From: Pirellulales bacterium
GTDB taxonomy: Bacteria > Planctomycetota > Planctomycetia > Pirellulales > JANQPP01
NCBI GenBank assembly: GCA_028289405.1
Contig: JANQPP010000100.1
Location: 1-34,085 of the forward strand
DNA: 34,085 nt
Reading direction: 5' to 3'
In this document: positions 17,994-27,237 of the stretch, piece after piece
Numbering within the stretch: position 1 is the first letter of the stretch
How the letters are laid out: every line of letters begins with the position of its first letter
The notes under the pieces: model-generated
What the model saw: the letters and a program-made list of their open reading frames with translations, nothing else
Told to the model about the DNA's origin: nothing
Database searches by the model: none
Program-made: the position numbers and the translations under genes

Positions 17994-20900
17994 TCAATTT
18001 TTCGTGAGCACTTCATCAAGATTCAGCAGGAGATTCGCCGTCATGGTCCAGGCCGCCAACTCATTCGCGTTGTCCACGGTATCTTCGAGAAAGCTGGCTA
18101 CTTGCAGCAGATTCTCCGCCGCACCCTCTCGCCGGGCGAATGACTCCCGTTCGACCTGCACGGCGTTTATCAAGTCCTGAAGCTCACCGGCGGTGGGGTA
18201 GCGGGACGCGCAGAGCCGGAACATGTATTCGGCCCGCGAATTGTCGGTTTCGCCTCCTTCGCGGAGAGCACGTTGAGCCAGACCAATCGCCGCTTCCACG
18301 TACTGCGGATCGTTGAACAAGAGCAGGGCTTGGAGCGGCGTATTCGTCCGCTCACGGCGCATCGCACAGGCTTCACGCGAGGGACTGTCGAAGGTGCTCA
18401 TCTGGGGTGGCGGAGCCGTTCGTTTGATGAACGTGTACACCGAACGCCGGTGGATTTTTTCCAAGTCCGTATCCGGCACGAAACGGACCGTGTTGGACCC
18501 GCTGTACCCCACCGCGAACCAAAGGCCATCCGGTTGCGGAGGCTTCACGCTAGGTCCGCCAAATTGCTCCACCAACAACCCGCTCACGGACAGGGCTTGG
18601 TCGCGGAGCATTTCGGCCTCCAAACGGAAGCGGGGACCTCGTGCCAACAGCCGGTTGTCCGGATCTCGTACGTGGGCTTCCTGCGTCATCTGGGAGGATT
18701 GCTGATACGTCGCGGACATGACCATGCGTTTCATTAGTGCCTTGACGTCCCAACCTTCTTCCAAAAACCGAATCGAAAGCCAATCAAGCAATTCGGGATG
18801 CACGGGAGTTTCACCGCGTGTGCCGAAATCCTCCGCCGTTTTGACGATGCCCGTCCCGAATAATTGCTGCCAGAAGCGGTTCACCGCGACTCGCGCGGTC
18901 AGCGGGTGCGCGGGATCGACGAGCCACATCGCCAAGCCCAGCCGGTCGTTGGGCCAGTCTTCCCGCATGGGAGGCAGGACCACCGGCGTAAGGCGCTGCC
19001 GCTCTTCGAGCGGTTGATCATACTCACCTCTCCGCAAAACGAACGCCGGACGAGGTTCTTTGCGCTCCTTCCAAATCAGCGTCGTGGGAATCTGCCTCTC
19101 CAATTCCGCGCGCTGCTCACGAAGTTTCGCGAGTCGCGATTTGGCCTGCTGCAATTCGTCGTGCGCAGCCACTTTGAATCGATAATGTTTCTGCAATTCC
19201 GCCTTATCTTCGGCAGTTCTGTCTTCGGGCGCCGTTTCCAAAATGGACACGATCTCGTCCGGAATGAGCGGAGTGGCGGACATGACTTTGAAGTAGAAGC
19301 CCGTGTTGCCGCCGTAATTCATGACCTTCATCAACAATTCATTGTCCCCCTGCTTGAGCGGGAGATCCAGGATGTCCTGGTCGGGAGCGACGCCCCGGGA
19401 GACATCCTTTTCGAATACTTTTTCCCCATTGAGGTAGACCTTCACGGCGTCGTCACTGCCCAAGCTCGCGGTGACCTTCTGTTCGTCGGGAGAAGTAATT
19501 TTTCGGTAGAGGAAATTTGCCGCCATGTCGCCCGGCAAGTCTCGATGGACCTGGCCGTCCACCCATTCGGGGCGCTGCTGCCACGTGACGATTTCCTCCG
19601 TCGCCAAGGTGAATTCCTGCTTCAGGTCGATCGGCTTCCCTTCCGGGCCGTGCTTGCGATTAAACAAATAGCGTCGCGTGTCGCCAAAGGGGCCCACGAA
19701 ATGCCAATCCTCGAGGCCAATGTTGGCCGTCGTGTCGGAATTCTCATCTCGGGCGAGCATTTCTGCTTCCCAAGCCTGTTGCTGCTGGTCGACCTCGGGC
19801 CAGTCGGCTTTGAGTCGTGCTTCGATTTCGCCAATGCGGGACTCGTATGCCGTTAATTCGTGCTGTTGCTCGGTGGTGGGTACCTGTATCACGGGGGCGT
19901 GGTCCTTGCGGTTCCCATCCAGTGGTTTGCCGTCGATGCTGTTGAAATAGGCGAACATCGAGTAAAAGTCGTTCATCGTGAGGGGGTCGTACTTATGGTC
20001 GTGGCAGCGTGTGCATTCGAACGTCATACCCATGAAGACGGTTCCGACCGTCACGACGCGGTCGACGACATTCCGCACATAGACTTCGTCTTCGATCGAG
20101 CCCCCCTCGCTGGTCGTCACATGGCAGCGATTGAAGCCGGTCGCGATGAGCTGGTCGAGCGTCGGATCGGGAAGCAAGTCTCCCGCCAACTGCTCGGTGA
20201 TGAATTGGTCATAGTGCATGTTTTCGTTGAACGCGGTGATGGCCCAATCTCGGTAGGGCCACATTTCCCGATAGTTATCCAGGTGCAATCCATGGGTGTC
20301 CCCGTAACGAGCGGCGTCGAGCCAATATCGCGCCATGTGTTCGCCATATCGGTTCGACTCCAATAGCCGGTTGACCACTCTTTCGTAAGCGTTGGGCGCG
20401 GTGTCCCGCAAAAAAGCGTCGACTTCTTCCAGCGAGGGTGGCAGACCGGTCAGATCCAACGTGACGCGACGAATCAGGGTCTCTCGGTCCACCGCACGGT
20501 TGGGGGATAGCTCTTCTTTTTCCAGCCTCGCGAGGATGAAGCGATCAATTTCATTCCGTGGCCACGCCTCGTCTTGCACTTGGGGTATTTCTGGGTCCTT
20601 GGGAGGGGAAAGCGACCAGTGCGCTTCCCATTCCGCGCCCTGTTCGATCCAGCGACGCAGAAGATCGATTTCCTCTTTCGTCAGCGCATCTCCCGCGTCC
20701 GGGGGCGGCATTCGTTCGAATTCATCCTCGCTCGCCACTCGAGCCAACAGTTCGCTTTCATCGGGCTCGCCCGGGACAATCGCCCGCGCGCCGGAATCGG
20801 CCTCGGCAAACGCTCCCGAAGCCAAGTCCAGCCGCAAACTGGCCTCGCGGTGGGCTTCATCCGGGCCATGACAGGTGAAGCAGTTGTCCGCCAGGATGGG

Positions 20901-21038
20901 CCGAATATCGCGAATGAAATTGACCGCTTCTTCTGCTTGCCCAGAAGCCGCGAAGAATAGCGAGGTCATCGCCAAACAATTCACCAGGATTCGCGGATAC
21001 ATTTTTCGTGAAGATGTTTTTCGCTGTGAGCCAATCAA
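17994..21038 (-). CDS. PSD1 / planctomycete cytochrome C domain protein (DUF1549-DUF1553)
   Basis: 1014-aa exported protein. After a signal peptide (hydrophobic core near 17-32) comes the planctomycete cytochrome C domain with one heme c motif, C53-F-T-C56-H57, in 'NCFTCHGPD', and MPPP at 110-113 as a candidate distal ligand region. DUF1549 (about 160-365) follows, then a beta-sandwich-like insert (about 440-600, 'VTASLGSDDAVKVYLNGEKV') that resembles a carbohydrate-binding or PA14-like module. The C-terminal DUF1553 spans about 700-970. The start at 21038 is a TTG with a strong SD (AGGAG, 7 nt spacing); ATG at 21002 has no SD. The DUF1501 partner follows 88 bp downstream. The biochemical role is unknown. 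Confidence 0.9.
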   Translation of the reverse strand: MIGSQRKTSSRKMYPRILVNCLAMTSLFFAASGQAEEAVNFIRDIRPILADNCFTCHGPDEAHREASLRLDLASGAFAEADSGARAIVPGEPDESELLARVASEDEFERMPPPDAGDALTKEEIDLLRRWIEQGAEWEAHWSLSPPKDPEIPQVQDEAWPRNEIDRFILARLEKEELSPNRAVDRETLIRRVTLDLTGLPPSLEEVDAFLRDTAPNAYERVVNRLLESNRYGEHMARYWLDAARYGDTHGLHLDNYREMWPYRDWAITAFNENMHYDQFITEQLAGDLLPDPTLDQLIATGFNRCHVTTSEGGSIEDEVYVRNVVDRVVTVGTVFMGMTFECTRCHDHKYDPLTMNDFYSMFAYFNSIDGKPLDGNRKDHAPVIQVPTTEQQHELTAYESRIGEIEARLKADWPEVDQQQQAWEAEMLARDENSDTTANIGLEDWHFVGPFGDTRRYLFNRKHGPEGKPIDLKQEFTLATEEIVTWQQRPEWVDGQVHRDLPGDMAANFLYRKITSPDEQKVTASLGSDDAVKVYLNGEKVFEKDVSRGVAPDQDILDLPLKQGDNELLMKVMNYGGNTGFYFKVMSATPLIPDEIVSILETAPEDRTAEDKAELQKHYRFKVAAHDELQQAKSRLAKLREQRAELERQIPTTLIWKERKEPRPAFVLRRGEYDQPLEERQRLTPVVLPPMREDWPNDRLGLAMWLVDPAHPLTARVAVNRFWQQLFGTGIVKTAEDFGTRGETPVHPELLDWLSIRFLEEGWDVKALMKRMVMSATYQQSSQMTQEAHVRDPDNRLLARGPRFRLEAEMLRDQALSVSGLLVEQFGGPSVKPPQPDGLWFAVGYSGSNTVRFVPDTDLEKIHRRSVYTFIKRTAPPPQMSTFDSPSREACAMRRERTNTPLQALLLFNDPQYVEAAIGLAQRALREGGETDNSRAEYMFRLCASRYPTAGELQDLINAVQVERESFARREGAAENLLQVASFLEDTVDNANELAAWTMTANLLLNLDEVLTKN

Positions 21039-21332
21039 TTTCGCTCTCCTGTGGCCAAAGAAAACCCTCGGCCTTCGCGGGACGTCATATCTGAAACATC
21101 AACGGGCAGGATTTCGAGACGCCGGTGGCGAATTCCTAATGCAGCGTACTCGGCAACCTTTGCCATCGCAACTAAATCCAACTTGCGAAAGTATCTACTT
21201 GCGTCGCCCCTCCGAGACCTGTCGGTGAGAATAGTCTCACTGGGAACGACTTGCGGAATCTGGCCACCAAGAGTGTGGCAAGGCGTGCGGCGCGAGCGCC
21301 GTGTCGGGGAAAATCAGCTTGCAGTCAAACGC

Positions 21333-21350
21333 CTGCCGGTCACCCGGCAG
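21333..21350. promoter_or_regulatory. perfect 7-bp hairpin upstream of the ROK kinase gene
   Basis: CTGCCGG-TCAC-CCGGCAG forms a perfect inverted repeat. It lies 13 bp before a consensus TATAAT (21363-21368), so it covers the place where a -35 box would be. It could be an operator, or part of an RNA made from farther upstream. No T-tract follows. Confidence 0.3.
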
Positions 21351-21459
21351 CCTATCTATCTTTATAATGTATCCGCCGGAGAAGTGGAGATCAATTTCTA
21401 GCTTCCAACGAGCAGGAAAATGCCGATCGCTCGCCCGCAAATCACTTTAGACGGCGACA

Positions 21460-21488
21460 TTGTGACACCCATGGAACGGCCCTATAAT
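21460..21488 (+). promoter_or_regulatory. predicted sigma70-type promoter of the ROK kinase / lepA genes
   Basis: TTGTGA (21460-21465) and a perfect TATAAT (21483-21488) are 17 bp apart, placing a start near 21495, about 65 nt before the kinase ATG. The TTGTGA -35 variant is also seen in the predicted gyrA promoter. Another TATAAT occurs at 21363 without a good -35. Confidence 0.45.
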
Positions 21489-21560
21489 CGCGGAACTTTG
21501 CAATCCCGTAGGACGTTCGCGCGCAGGTACCATGCATTTTTTCGAGGGAACCGCCACCAC

Positions 21561-22610
21561 ATGCCACCCGCCTCGGAGGTATCCGATTTTAATGACGCCG
21601 AAACACCATTTTTCGTAGGCGTGGATGTCGGCGGCACGAATATCAAAGTGGGGCTGTTGGATAACGAAGGCCGCACGCTCGCTAAGCTCAGCCTTCCCAC
21701 CGATGCGGCTCAGGGGCCAGAGGCATCCGTCCAACGCATGGGAACGGCGGTGCATGAAGTCGCCGAGCGGACCGGTTTGAAGCCGGAGCAAATCGCCTGG
21801 GTAGGACTGGGAACTCCCGGAACGATGGACATTCCCGCCGGGAAACTGTTGGAGCCGCCCAACTTGCCGGGTTGGGAAGGCTTTCCCATTCGAGACCGAC
21901 TCAGTGAAGCGTGCGACCGTCCGGTCACATTTGCGAATGACGCGGCGGCCGCCGCCTACGGCGAGTTTTGGGTCGGTTCCGGACGAGACCTGCACAGCAT
22001 GGTCTTCCTCACGCTGGGCACGGGGGTCGGCTGCGGCATCATCGTGGGTGGGCTTTCGCTCGAAGGGGAGCACAGCCATGGCGCCGAGTGCGGACATATT
22101 ATCATCGATTTCAACGAAGACGCGCGGGTCTGTAGTTGTGGGCAACCAGGGCACCTGGAGGCGTATGCCAGCGCCGTCGCCGTGGTCAAGCGGACCGCCG
22201 AGGCATTGGAGGAAGAACGTGACAGTTCGCTGAGACAGCGGTTACAGGCAGGCGAAGAATTGACGCCCCTGTTGATCGCGGAAGAAGCCGAAGGTGGAGA
22301 TGCACTATCGCTGGAAATCGTCCTGGAAACCGCGCGATATTTGGGCGTCGGCGTCGTGAGTTTGATGCATACCATCGATCCCAACGGCGTGGTGCTGGGT
22401 GGAGCCATGAATTTCGGCGGCGAGAAGAGCGAATTGGGGCAACGCTTCCTACAGAGAGTTCGCCAGGAAGTCTCCGCCCGGGCATTTCCTATTCCGGCCC
22501 AAAACACCTCTGTCAACTTCGCTGCACTTGGCGGAGATGCGGGCTACATTGGCGCGGCCGGTTTGGCCCGTCAGGCCGCACGGCAGTCTGCTCGGAATTC
22601 CACATCGTGA
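21561..22610 (+). CDS. ROK-family sugar kinase, probably glucokinase
   Basis: 349-aa ROK kinase that phosphorylates a hexose (probably glucose) with ATP. The ATP-binding start VGVDVGGTNIKVGLLD (19-34) is followed by 'GLGTPG' and FAND with the likely catalytic Asp (127). 'LGTGVGCGIIVGG' and the His-Gly motif ECGHI with the zinc histidine come next. The zinc motif reads CSCGQPGHLE (191-200), so the third Cys of the usual CxCGxxGCxE is His198. ATG at 21561 is chosen over 21420, since the longer form adds 47 residues without similarity and would run through the predicted promoter. lepA follows 82 bp downstream on the same strand. Confidence 0.88.
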   Translation: MPPASEVSDFNDAETPFFVGVDVGGTNIKVGLLDNEGRTLAKLSLPTDAAQGPEASVQRMGTAVHEVAERTGLKPEQIAWVGLGTPGTMDIPAGKLLEPPNLPGWEGFPIRDRLSEACDRPVTFANDAAAAAYGEFWVGSGRDLHSMVFLTLGTGVGCGIIVGGLSLEGEHSHGAECGHIIIDFNEDARVCSCGQPGHLEAYASAVAVVKRTAEALEEERDSSLRQRLQAGEELTPLLIAEEAEGGDALSLEIVLETARYLGVGVVSLMHTIDPNGVVLGGAMNFGGEKSELGQRFLQRVRQEVSARAFPIPAQNTSVNFAALGGDAGYIGAAGLARQAARQSARNSTS

Positions 22611-22692
22611 TGGAAACATTATCCGTGGAATCGTTTCCGTTGGCACCTCATCTGCATCTGCTTTTTCCTGTGTCGCACCGAGAACGGAACGC

Positions 22693-24510
22693 ATGACGAT
22701 CGACGTCCAACACATTCGCAACTTCTGCATCATCGCCCACGTGGACCACGGCAAGAGCACGCTGGCGGACCGGCTACTCGAATCGACGCGCACAGTCGAA
22801 AAACGCAACATGCAGGAACAGCTTTTGGATGACATGGAGCTGGAACGCAGCCGGGGAATCACGATCAAAGCCCGCGCCGTGATGATGCAATACGAGCACG
22901 AGGGGGAAATCTACGAGCTGAATCTGATCGACACGCCCGGCCACGTCGATTTTCACTACGAAGTTTCCCGCAGTCTTTCCTGCTGCGAAGGCGCTTTGCT
23001 GTTGGTGGACGCGTTCCAAGGCGTCGAAGCCCAAACCGTGGCCAACACCTATGCTGCCGTGGAGCATGACCTGTCAATCATTCCCGTGCTGAACAAGATC
23101 GACCTCAGCCATGCCCGACCGGACGAAGTGATCGAAGAAATCGAAACCAGCTTGGGGCTGCCCGGCGAGGAGGTACTCAAGTGCAGCGCCAAGGCGGGGC
23201 TGGGAATCCCCGAACTGCTGGAAGCGATCGTCACGCGCATTCCTCCACCGCAGGGAGACCCGGAGGCCCCACTGCAGGCGATGGTCTTCGACTCACATTA
23301 CGATGAGTTCCGGGGCGCGATTACATATGTGCGGCTCATGCAAGGAACCATCCGCACAAAACAAAAAGTCAAATTTCTGAAGACCGGCGCCGTGTACGAC
23401 GTGTTGGAATTGGGACGTTTTCGGCCCACGAGGGTTCCCTGCGACGAGCTTCGTGCTGGCCAGGTCGGCTACCTAATTTGCAACATCAAGTCGCTCGAAG
23501 ACGTGCATATTGGGGACACGGTCAGCGTTCCTGGAGAATCGGCTGCTCCAGCGCTGCCGGGATATCAACCGCCGAAACGGATGGTGTACTGCGGGCTCTA
23601 TCCGGCGGATGGGCAGAACTTCGAGGAACTGCGTGATGCGCTGACCCGCATGCAAATCAATGACCCCAGCTTCGAGTTTCAACCGGAAACCAGCGACGCT
23701 CTGGGGTTTGGTTTTCGCTGCGGGTTTTTGGGCCTGTTGCACATGGAGATTATCCAGCAACGTCTTGAACAAGAGGCGGATCTGGACCTGGTGCAAACCG
23801 CTCCCAACGTCACTTACGAAATCCTCACCACGAGCGGTGAATCCCTACAAATCCGCACGCCGCAAGACGTCCCCGACGCGCATCTGATCGAGGAATTTCG
23901 CCAACCCATCGTGCGGGTGAACTTCGTGCTGGCCAGCGAGTCCATCGGGCCGGTGATGAAGCTCTGCACCGACCGGCGGGGCGTGTACGTCCGCACGGAG
24001 TACCTTTCTCCCACGCGGGCCATGCTGACGTACGATTTGCCGTTAGCGGAAGTCATCTACGACATGCATGACAAGCTCAAGAGCGTGACGCGAGGCTACG
24101 GCACCATGGATTATGAGGTGCTCGGCTATTACCCGGCGGATCTCGTGCGGCTGGATATCCTGGTGGGTGGCAAACGCGTGGATGCCCTGTCCGTGATCTG
24201 CGACCGGCGTGACTCTGAACGCCGCGGCCGCGCCGTGGTCAAAAAACTACGCGGGGAGATCGACCGGCACATGTTCGAGGTCGCGCTGCAAGCCGCCGTC
24301 GGTTCGCGCATCATTGCCCGGGAGACGATCTCCGCGCTACGCAAAAATGTGACCGCCAAATGTTACGGGGGTGACATTACGCGGAAGCGGAAGCTATGGG
24401 CCAAGCAGCGTGAGGGCAAGAAGCGGATGAAATCGATCGGTAACGTCGATATCCCCCAAAAGGCATTTCTGGCCGTGCTCGACACCGGCGAAGAACAGAG
24501 CAAGAACTGA
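22693..24510 (+). CDS. lepA: elongation factor 4 (LepA)
   Basis: 605-aa translational GTPase that acts on ribosomes during stress and initiation. Motifs are G1 AHVDHGKST (15-23), switch I 'ERSRGITIKA', DTPGH, and NKID. The LepA-specific C-terminal domain is intact, with 'KNVTAKCYGGDITRKRKLWA' followed by 'KRMKSIGNVDIPQKAFLAVL'. The ATG at 22693 is used because it gives the family's 600-residue length and begins 'MTIDVQHIRNFCIIAHVDHG'. An in-frame start at 22528 lies inside the kinase gene and is unlikely. It converges on the SGNH-like gene, with 47 bp between the stop codons. Confidence 0.95.
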   Translation: MTIDVQHIRNFCIIAHVDHGKSTLADRLLESTRTVEKRNMQEQLLDDMELERSRGITIKARAVMMQYEHEGEIYELNLIDTPGHVDFHYEVSRSLSCCEGALLLVDAFQGVEAQTVANTYAAVEHDLSIIPVLNKIDLSHARPDEVIEEIETSLGLPGEEVLKCSAKAGLGIPELLEAIVTRIPPPQGDPEAPLQAMVFDSHYDEFRGAITYVRLMQGTIRTKQKVKFLKTGAVYDVLELGRFRPTRVPCDELRAGQVGYLICNIKSLEDVHIGDTVSVPGESAAPALPGYQPPKRMVYCGLYPADGQNFEELRDALTRMQINDPSFEFQPETSDALGFGFRCGFLGLLHMEIIQQRLEQEADLDLVQTAPNVTYEILTTSGESLQIRTPQDVPDAHLIEEFRQPIVRVNFVLASESIGPVMKLCTDRRGVYVRTEYLSPTRAMLTYDLPLAEVIYDMHDKLKSVTRGYGTMDYEVLGYYPADLVRLDILVGGKRVDALSVICDRRDSERRGRAVVKKLRGEIDRHMFEVALQAAVGSRIIARETISALRKNVTAKCYGGDITRKRKLWAKQREGKKRMKSIGNVDIPQKAFLAVLDTGEEQSKN

Positions 24511-24557
24511 GCGGCGTTTGCGGCGTGATGAGAATAATTTGGGCGACAGGGCCAACG

Positions 24558-25781
24558 TTATTCAACCGTTGAGCCGTGCCTTTTCGTAGCCAAGCGTGGC
24601 GAACGCGCCTCGTGCCATTTCTCGGCCAGATGCCGCGTATAGGTGGCGCGTCCTTGGTCCGTGAGGATGTGATGCGAGTCGAGCATGGCCTGGGCAGGCA
24701 TCGGATAATGGCGATCCTCAATGACGTACATTCCAGGGCGGGCCGCTGCATATTCTCCAATGAACTCACGATAGGCGGCCAGACGATTTCGATGGCCGTA
24801 TTGAAAGTATTCTTCATACGGCCCCAGGGCCACGAAAATGGGGATCCCGTGCTGCCTTGCCAATGCGTGAAACCGGTCCAGCCAATACAGGGTGTCGAAG
24901 GAGACCTCGCGATCATCTGCCCCTGAGTTGTCGGCCAGCGAGAGTGTTACCGGCTCATTGGAATTGTCTTTCTCTCGGTAGCTCAGCCATTCGGCGTGAA
25001 ATTGATGGCCCCGAATTTTCGTGTCCGTTGTTTGCTCGGCGAGTGGAGGCCGCCGAGGAGGCGGCAAGTAGCCAAATTCGCGAAACTGCCCGCGCTGCTT
25101 CGCCAGGTCTCGCGGCAACTGATCCAGTGAGTGCCAGCTGGTTCGCTGCCAAAAATCCTTCAATTTGGCGGGGGTGAGCGGTTCTTTCTCGTATTTTAGA
25201 GAGAGAGGCAGCAACGGCAGGAGATGCGTCCGCGCCACTCGTTCCAAATCCGGCTTCCACCGGTAAAGCGGACAAAGCTTGGCGAACAGGATCTTGGCCG
25301 CCAAGCGGGGATCACGGTGGCCGAGCAGGACATTTCGCCACACATCCTCCAGCGCATAGGGGATGCCCACCGCGACCGAGGGGCGGACATCACTGAAAAC
25401 CGTATGCGGTGCATGAACCAGGACCACAGCTTCCGGACGTTGGCCCATCTTCAAATGTTCGTGGAGCAGCCTGAAATCACCATAGGCATTAAACGTGCTC
25501 GTTAATGACAGATTCAGGGAGGGTAATCCAGATTCGTGGCCCAAGACTTCTTGATCCACGGCGTAACCGGGCACGGAATCGCCCAACACGAGGAGCGCAG
25601 CGCCCGACTCCCTAGCCCGTTCCAATTGCCGGGCAAAGAGCGCCTGGATATGCGTCGCCAAAGTGCGCTGGTAATGCCAAACGAGGAGATTGCCCAAGGC
25701 GAATACCAGGCACGCCGTGGCGAGAGTGCACGCCGCTGCGCGTCGGGGATGGAGTTCTTCGCGTAGGAAGAATCGCAACAT
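24558..25781 (-). CDS. SGNH-hydrolase-like (AlgX/AlgJ-type) partner of MBOAT
   Basis: 407-aa protein with one N-terminal membrane segment ('ACTLATACLVFALGNLLVW') and an extracytoplasmic SGNH-like domain. A GDS motif (67-69, 'LVLGDSVPGY') supplies the likely nucleophile Ser69. A C-terminal 'MLDSHHILTDQGRATY' (D368, H370/H371) supplies the Asp-His pair. Such proteins (AlgX/AlgJ-like) take acetyl groups passed by an MBOAT protein and add them to exported polysaccharides. The start at 25781 (MLRFFLREELHP) leaves 10 bp to the MBOAT stop codon; a longer in-frame form to 25838 would overlap the MBOAT gene. The polysaccharide acceptor is not identified in the window. Confidence 0.75.
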   Translation of the reverse strand: MLRFFLREELHPRRAAACTLATACLVFALGNLLVWHYQRTLATHIQALFARQLERARESGAALLVLGDSVPGYAVDQEVLGHESGLPSLNLSLTSTFNAYGDFRLLHEHLKMGQRPEAVVLVHAPHTVFSDVRPSVAVGIPYALEDVWRNVLLGHRDPRLAAKILFAKLCPLYRWKPDLERVARTHLLPLLPLSLKYEKEPLTPAKLKDFWQRTSWHSLDQLPRDLAKQRGQFREFGYLPPPRRPPLAEQTTDTKIRGHQFHAEWLSYREKDNSNEPVTLSLADNSGADDREVSFDTLYWLDRFHALARQHGIPIFVALGPYEEYFQYGHRNRLAAYREFIGEYAAARPGMYVIEDRHYPMPAQAMLDSHHILTDQGRATYTRHLAEKWHEARSPRLATKRHGSTVE

Positions 25782-25791
25782 GCGTGATGCT

Positions 25792-27237
25792 TCAGAATTG
25801 AAAGTAAATGAATTCCCGGCTCGACTCGAATTCGCCAAACACGACCAACAAGATTCCGGCCAATCCGAAGGCGATCCCCCGCCAAGGCCAGGCCCAAGTG
25901 AGTTCCGTGGCGGATTGCGTTCGAAGTCGCTGTTCGAAAATCTTGCAGGCCTGGACCGCGATCAACGGCAGCGCGAAGAACGCCAGGTACAATGCATAGG
26001 GGAGCAATTCGGCATTCAAGCGGAAGTCTCTCACGAGTGTAGCCAGAAAGAAGCCGCAAGTTGCCAGGTCGGGACTACGAAAAATGAGCCATCCCAGACA
26101 CGTGAGGTGAAAGGTGCCCATGACCTGGAGCCACCGCCAAACTGGAGACGGTTTGCGCTGTGTGGCGGGCAACCTTTCGGACCACCAACCGCCGAAGGCG
26201 TGGCAGATGACGAGGAGCATACCCTGATACACGCCCCAAATCACGAAAGTCCAACCCGCGCCATGCCACAACCCACCCAGGATCATGGTCGCCATCAGGT
26301 TGCGATAGGTGGCCAGCGTTCCGCCTCGGCTACCGCCCAACGGAATATAGAGGTAGTCACGGAGCCATTCGGAGAGCGTGATGTGCCAGCGGCGCCAAAA
26401 ATCCTGTGGTGACGTGGCTAAATAGGGGAACCGAAAATTGATGCTCAGATCCACGCCAAGCAGCTTCGCCACGCCTCGGGCCATGTCCGTGTATCCCGAG
26501 AAGTCGCAGTAAATCTGCAAGGCGAAGGCATACAAACCCAACAGGACTTGCCCGCCACTCGCCTCGGACGACGGGTGATCGAAGACACGCTCGACCAAGT
26601 ACGCGAGATTGTCGGCGATATAGACCTTCTTGAAGAACCCACTACAGAACAGTAAGGCGGCATCGCGGACGCGGATTAAACCCAACGGTTGTGGCCGCTT
26701 CAGCCGAGGGAGCAATTGGCTGGCGCGTTCGATGGGGCCGGCGACCAACTGCGGGAAGAAAGAGACGTAGAGCGCGAACCAAGCGAAATCCCGCTCCGCC
26801 TTCAGCCGGCCGCGATACACGTCGATCGTGTAGGCCATGCTCTGAAAGGTGTAAAAGGAAATCCCCACCGGCAGCAGCCAATCCCCTCGCGGGACCACCA
26901 CATTCGGCAAGAAGCTTTGCAGCAGGGCTTCCAGGTTTTCCGCCAAAAAGTTGCCATACTTGAATGTCCCCAGCAATCCAAGATTGCAGAGGATGCTGAT
27001 CGTCAACGCCAGTTTTCGTTGCGCCGGAACCGTGGCAGCCTCCAAACGACGCGCGGCCAGATAATCGACCAGAGTAGAAAACGCGATCAACGAGAGATAA
27101 AGCGGATTCCACCAAGCGTAAAACACGTAGGAGGTCGTTAGCAGCACGAATTTCCGTGCCGGAGTACCTCGGCTGAGCAGGCACAAAGGCCAAGCCACCG
27201 CGAAAAAGATCAGAAAGTCGATCGTTTGGAAAAGCAT
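25792..27237 (-). CDS. MBOAT-family O-acyltransferase (AlgI-like)
   Basis: 481-aa polytopic membrane protein of the MBOAT family, which moves acyl (acetyl) groups across the cytoplasmic membrane. Family features are 'DFLIFFAVAWPLCLL' at the N-terminus, 'YVFYAWWNPLYLSLI', 'LPVGISFYTFQSMAYTIDVY', and 'FPQLVAGPIERA'. The conserved WRRWHITLSEWLRDYLYIPLGG (H285) and 'GGLWHGAGWTFVIWG' with the proposed catalytic His325 are intact. The SGNH-like partner starts 10 bp downstream. Together they resemble algI/algX-type O-acetylation modules, but no alginate-synthesis genes lie nearby, so the pair probably decorates another polysaccharide. Confidence 0.92.
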   Translation of the reverse strand: MLFQTIDFLIFFAVAWPLCLLSRGTPARKFVLLTTSYVFYAWWNPLYLSLIAFSTLVDYLAARRLEAATVPAQRKLALTISILCNLGLLGTFKYGNFLAENLEALLQSFLPNVVVPRGDWLLPVGISFYTFQSMAYTIDVYRGRLKAERDFAWFALYVSFFPQLVAGPIERASQLLPRLKRPQPLGLIRVRDAALLFCSGFFKKVYIADNLAYLVERVFDHPSSEASGGQVLLGLYAFALQIYCDFSGYTDMARGVAKLLGVDLSINFRFPYLATSPQDFWRRWHITLSEWLRDYLYIPLGGSRGGTLATYRNLMATMILGGLWHGAGWTFVIWGVYQGMLLVICHAFGGWWSERLPATQRKPSPVWRWLQVMGTFHLTCLGWLIFRSPDLATCGFFLATLVRDFRLNAELLPYALYLAFFALPLIAVQACKIFEQRLRTQSATELTWAWPWRGIAFGLAGILLVVFGEFESSREFIYFQF

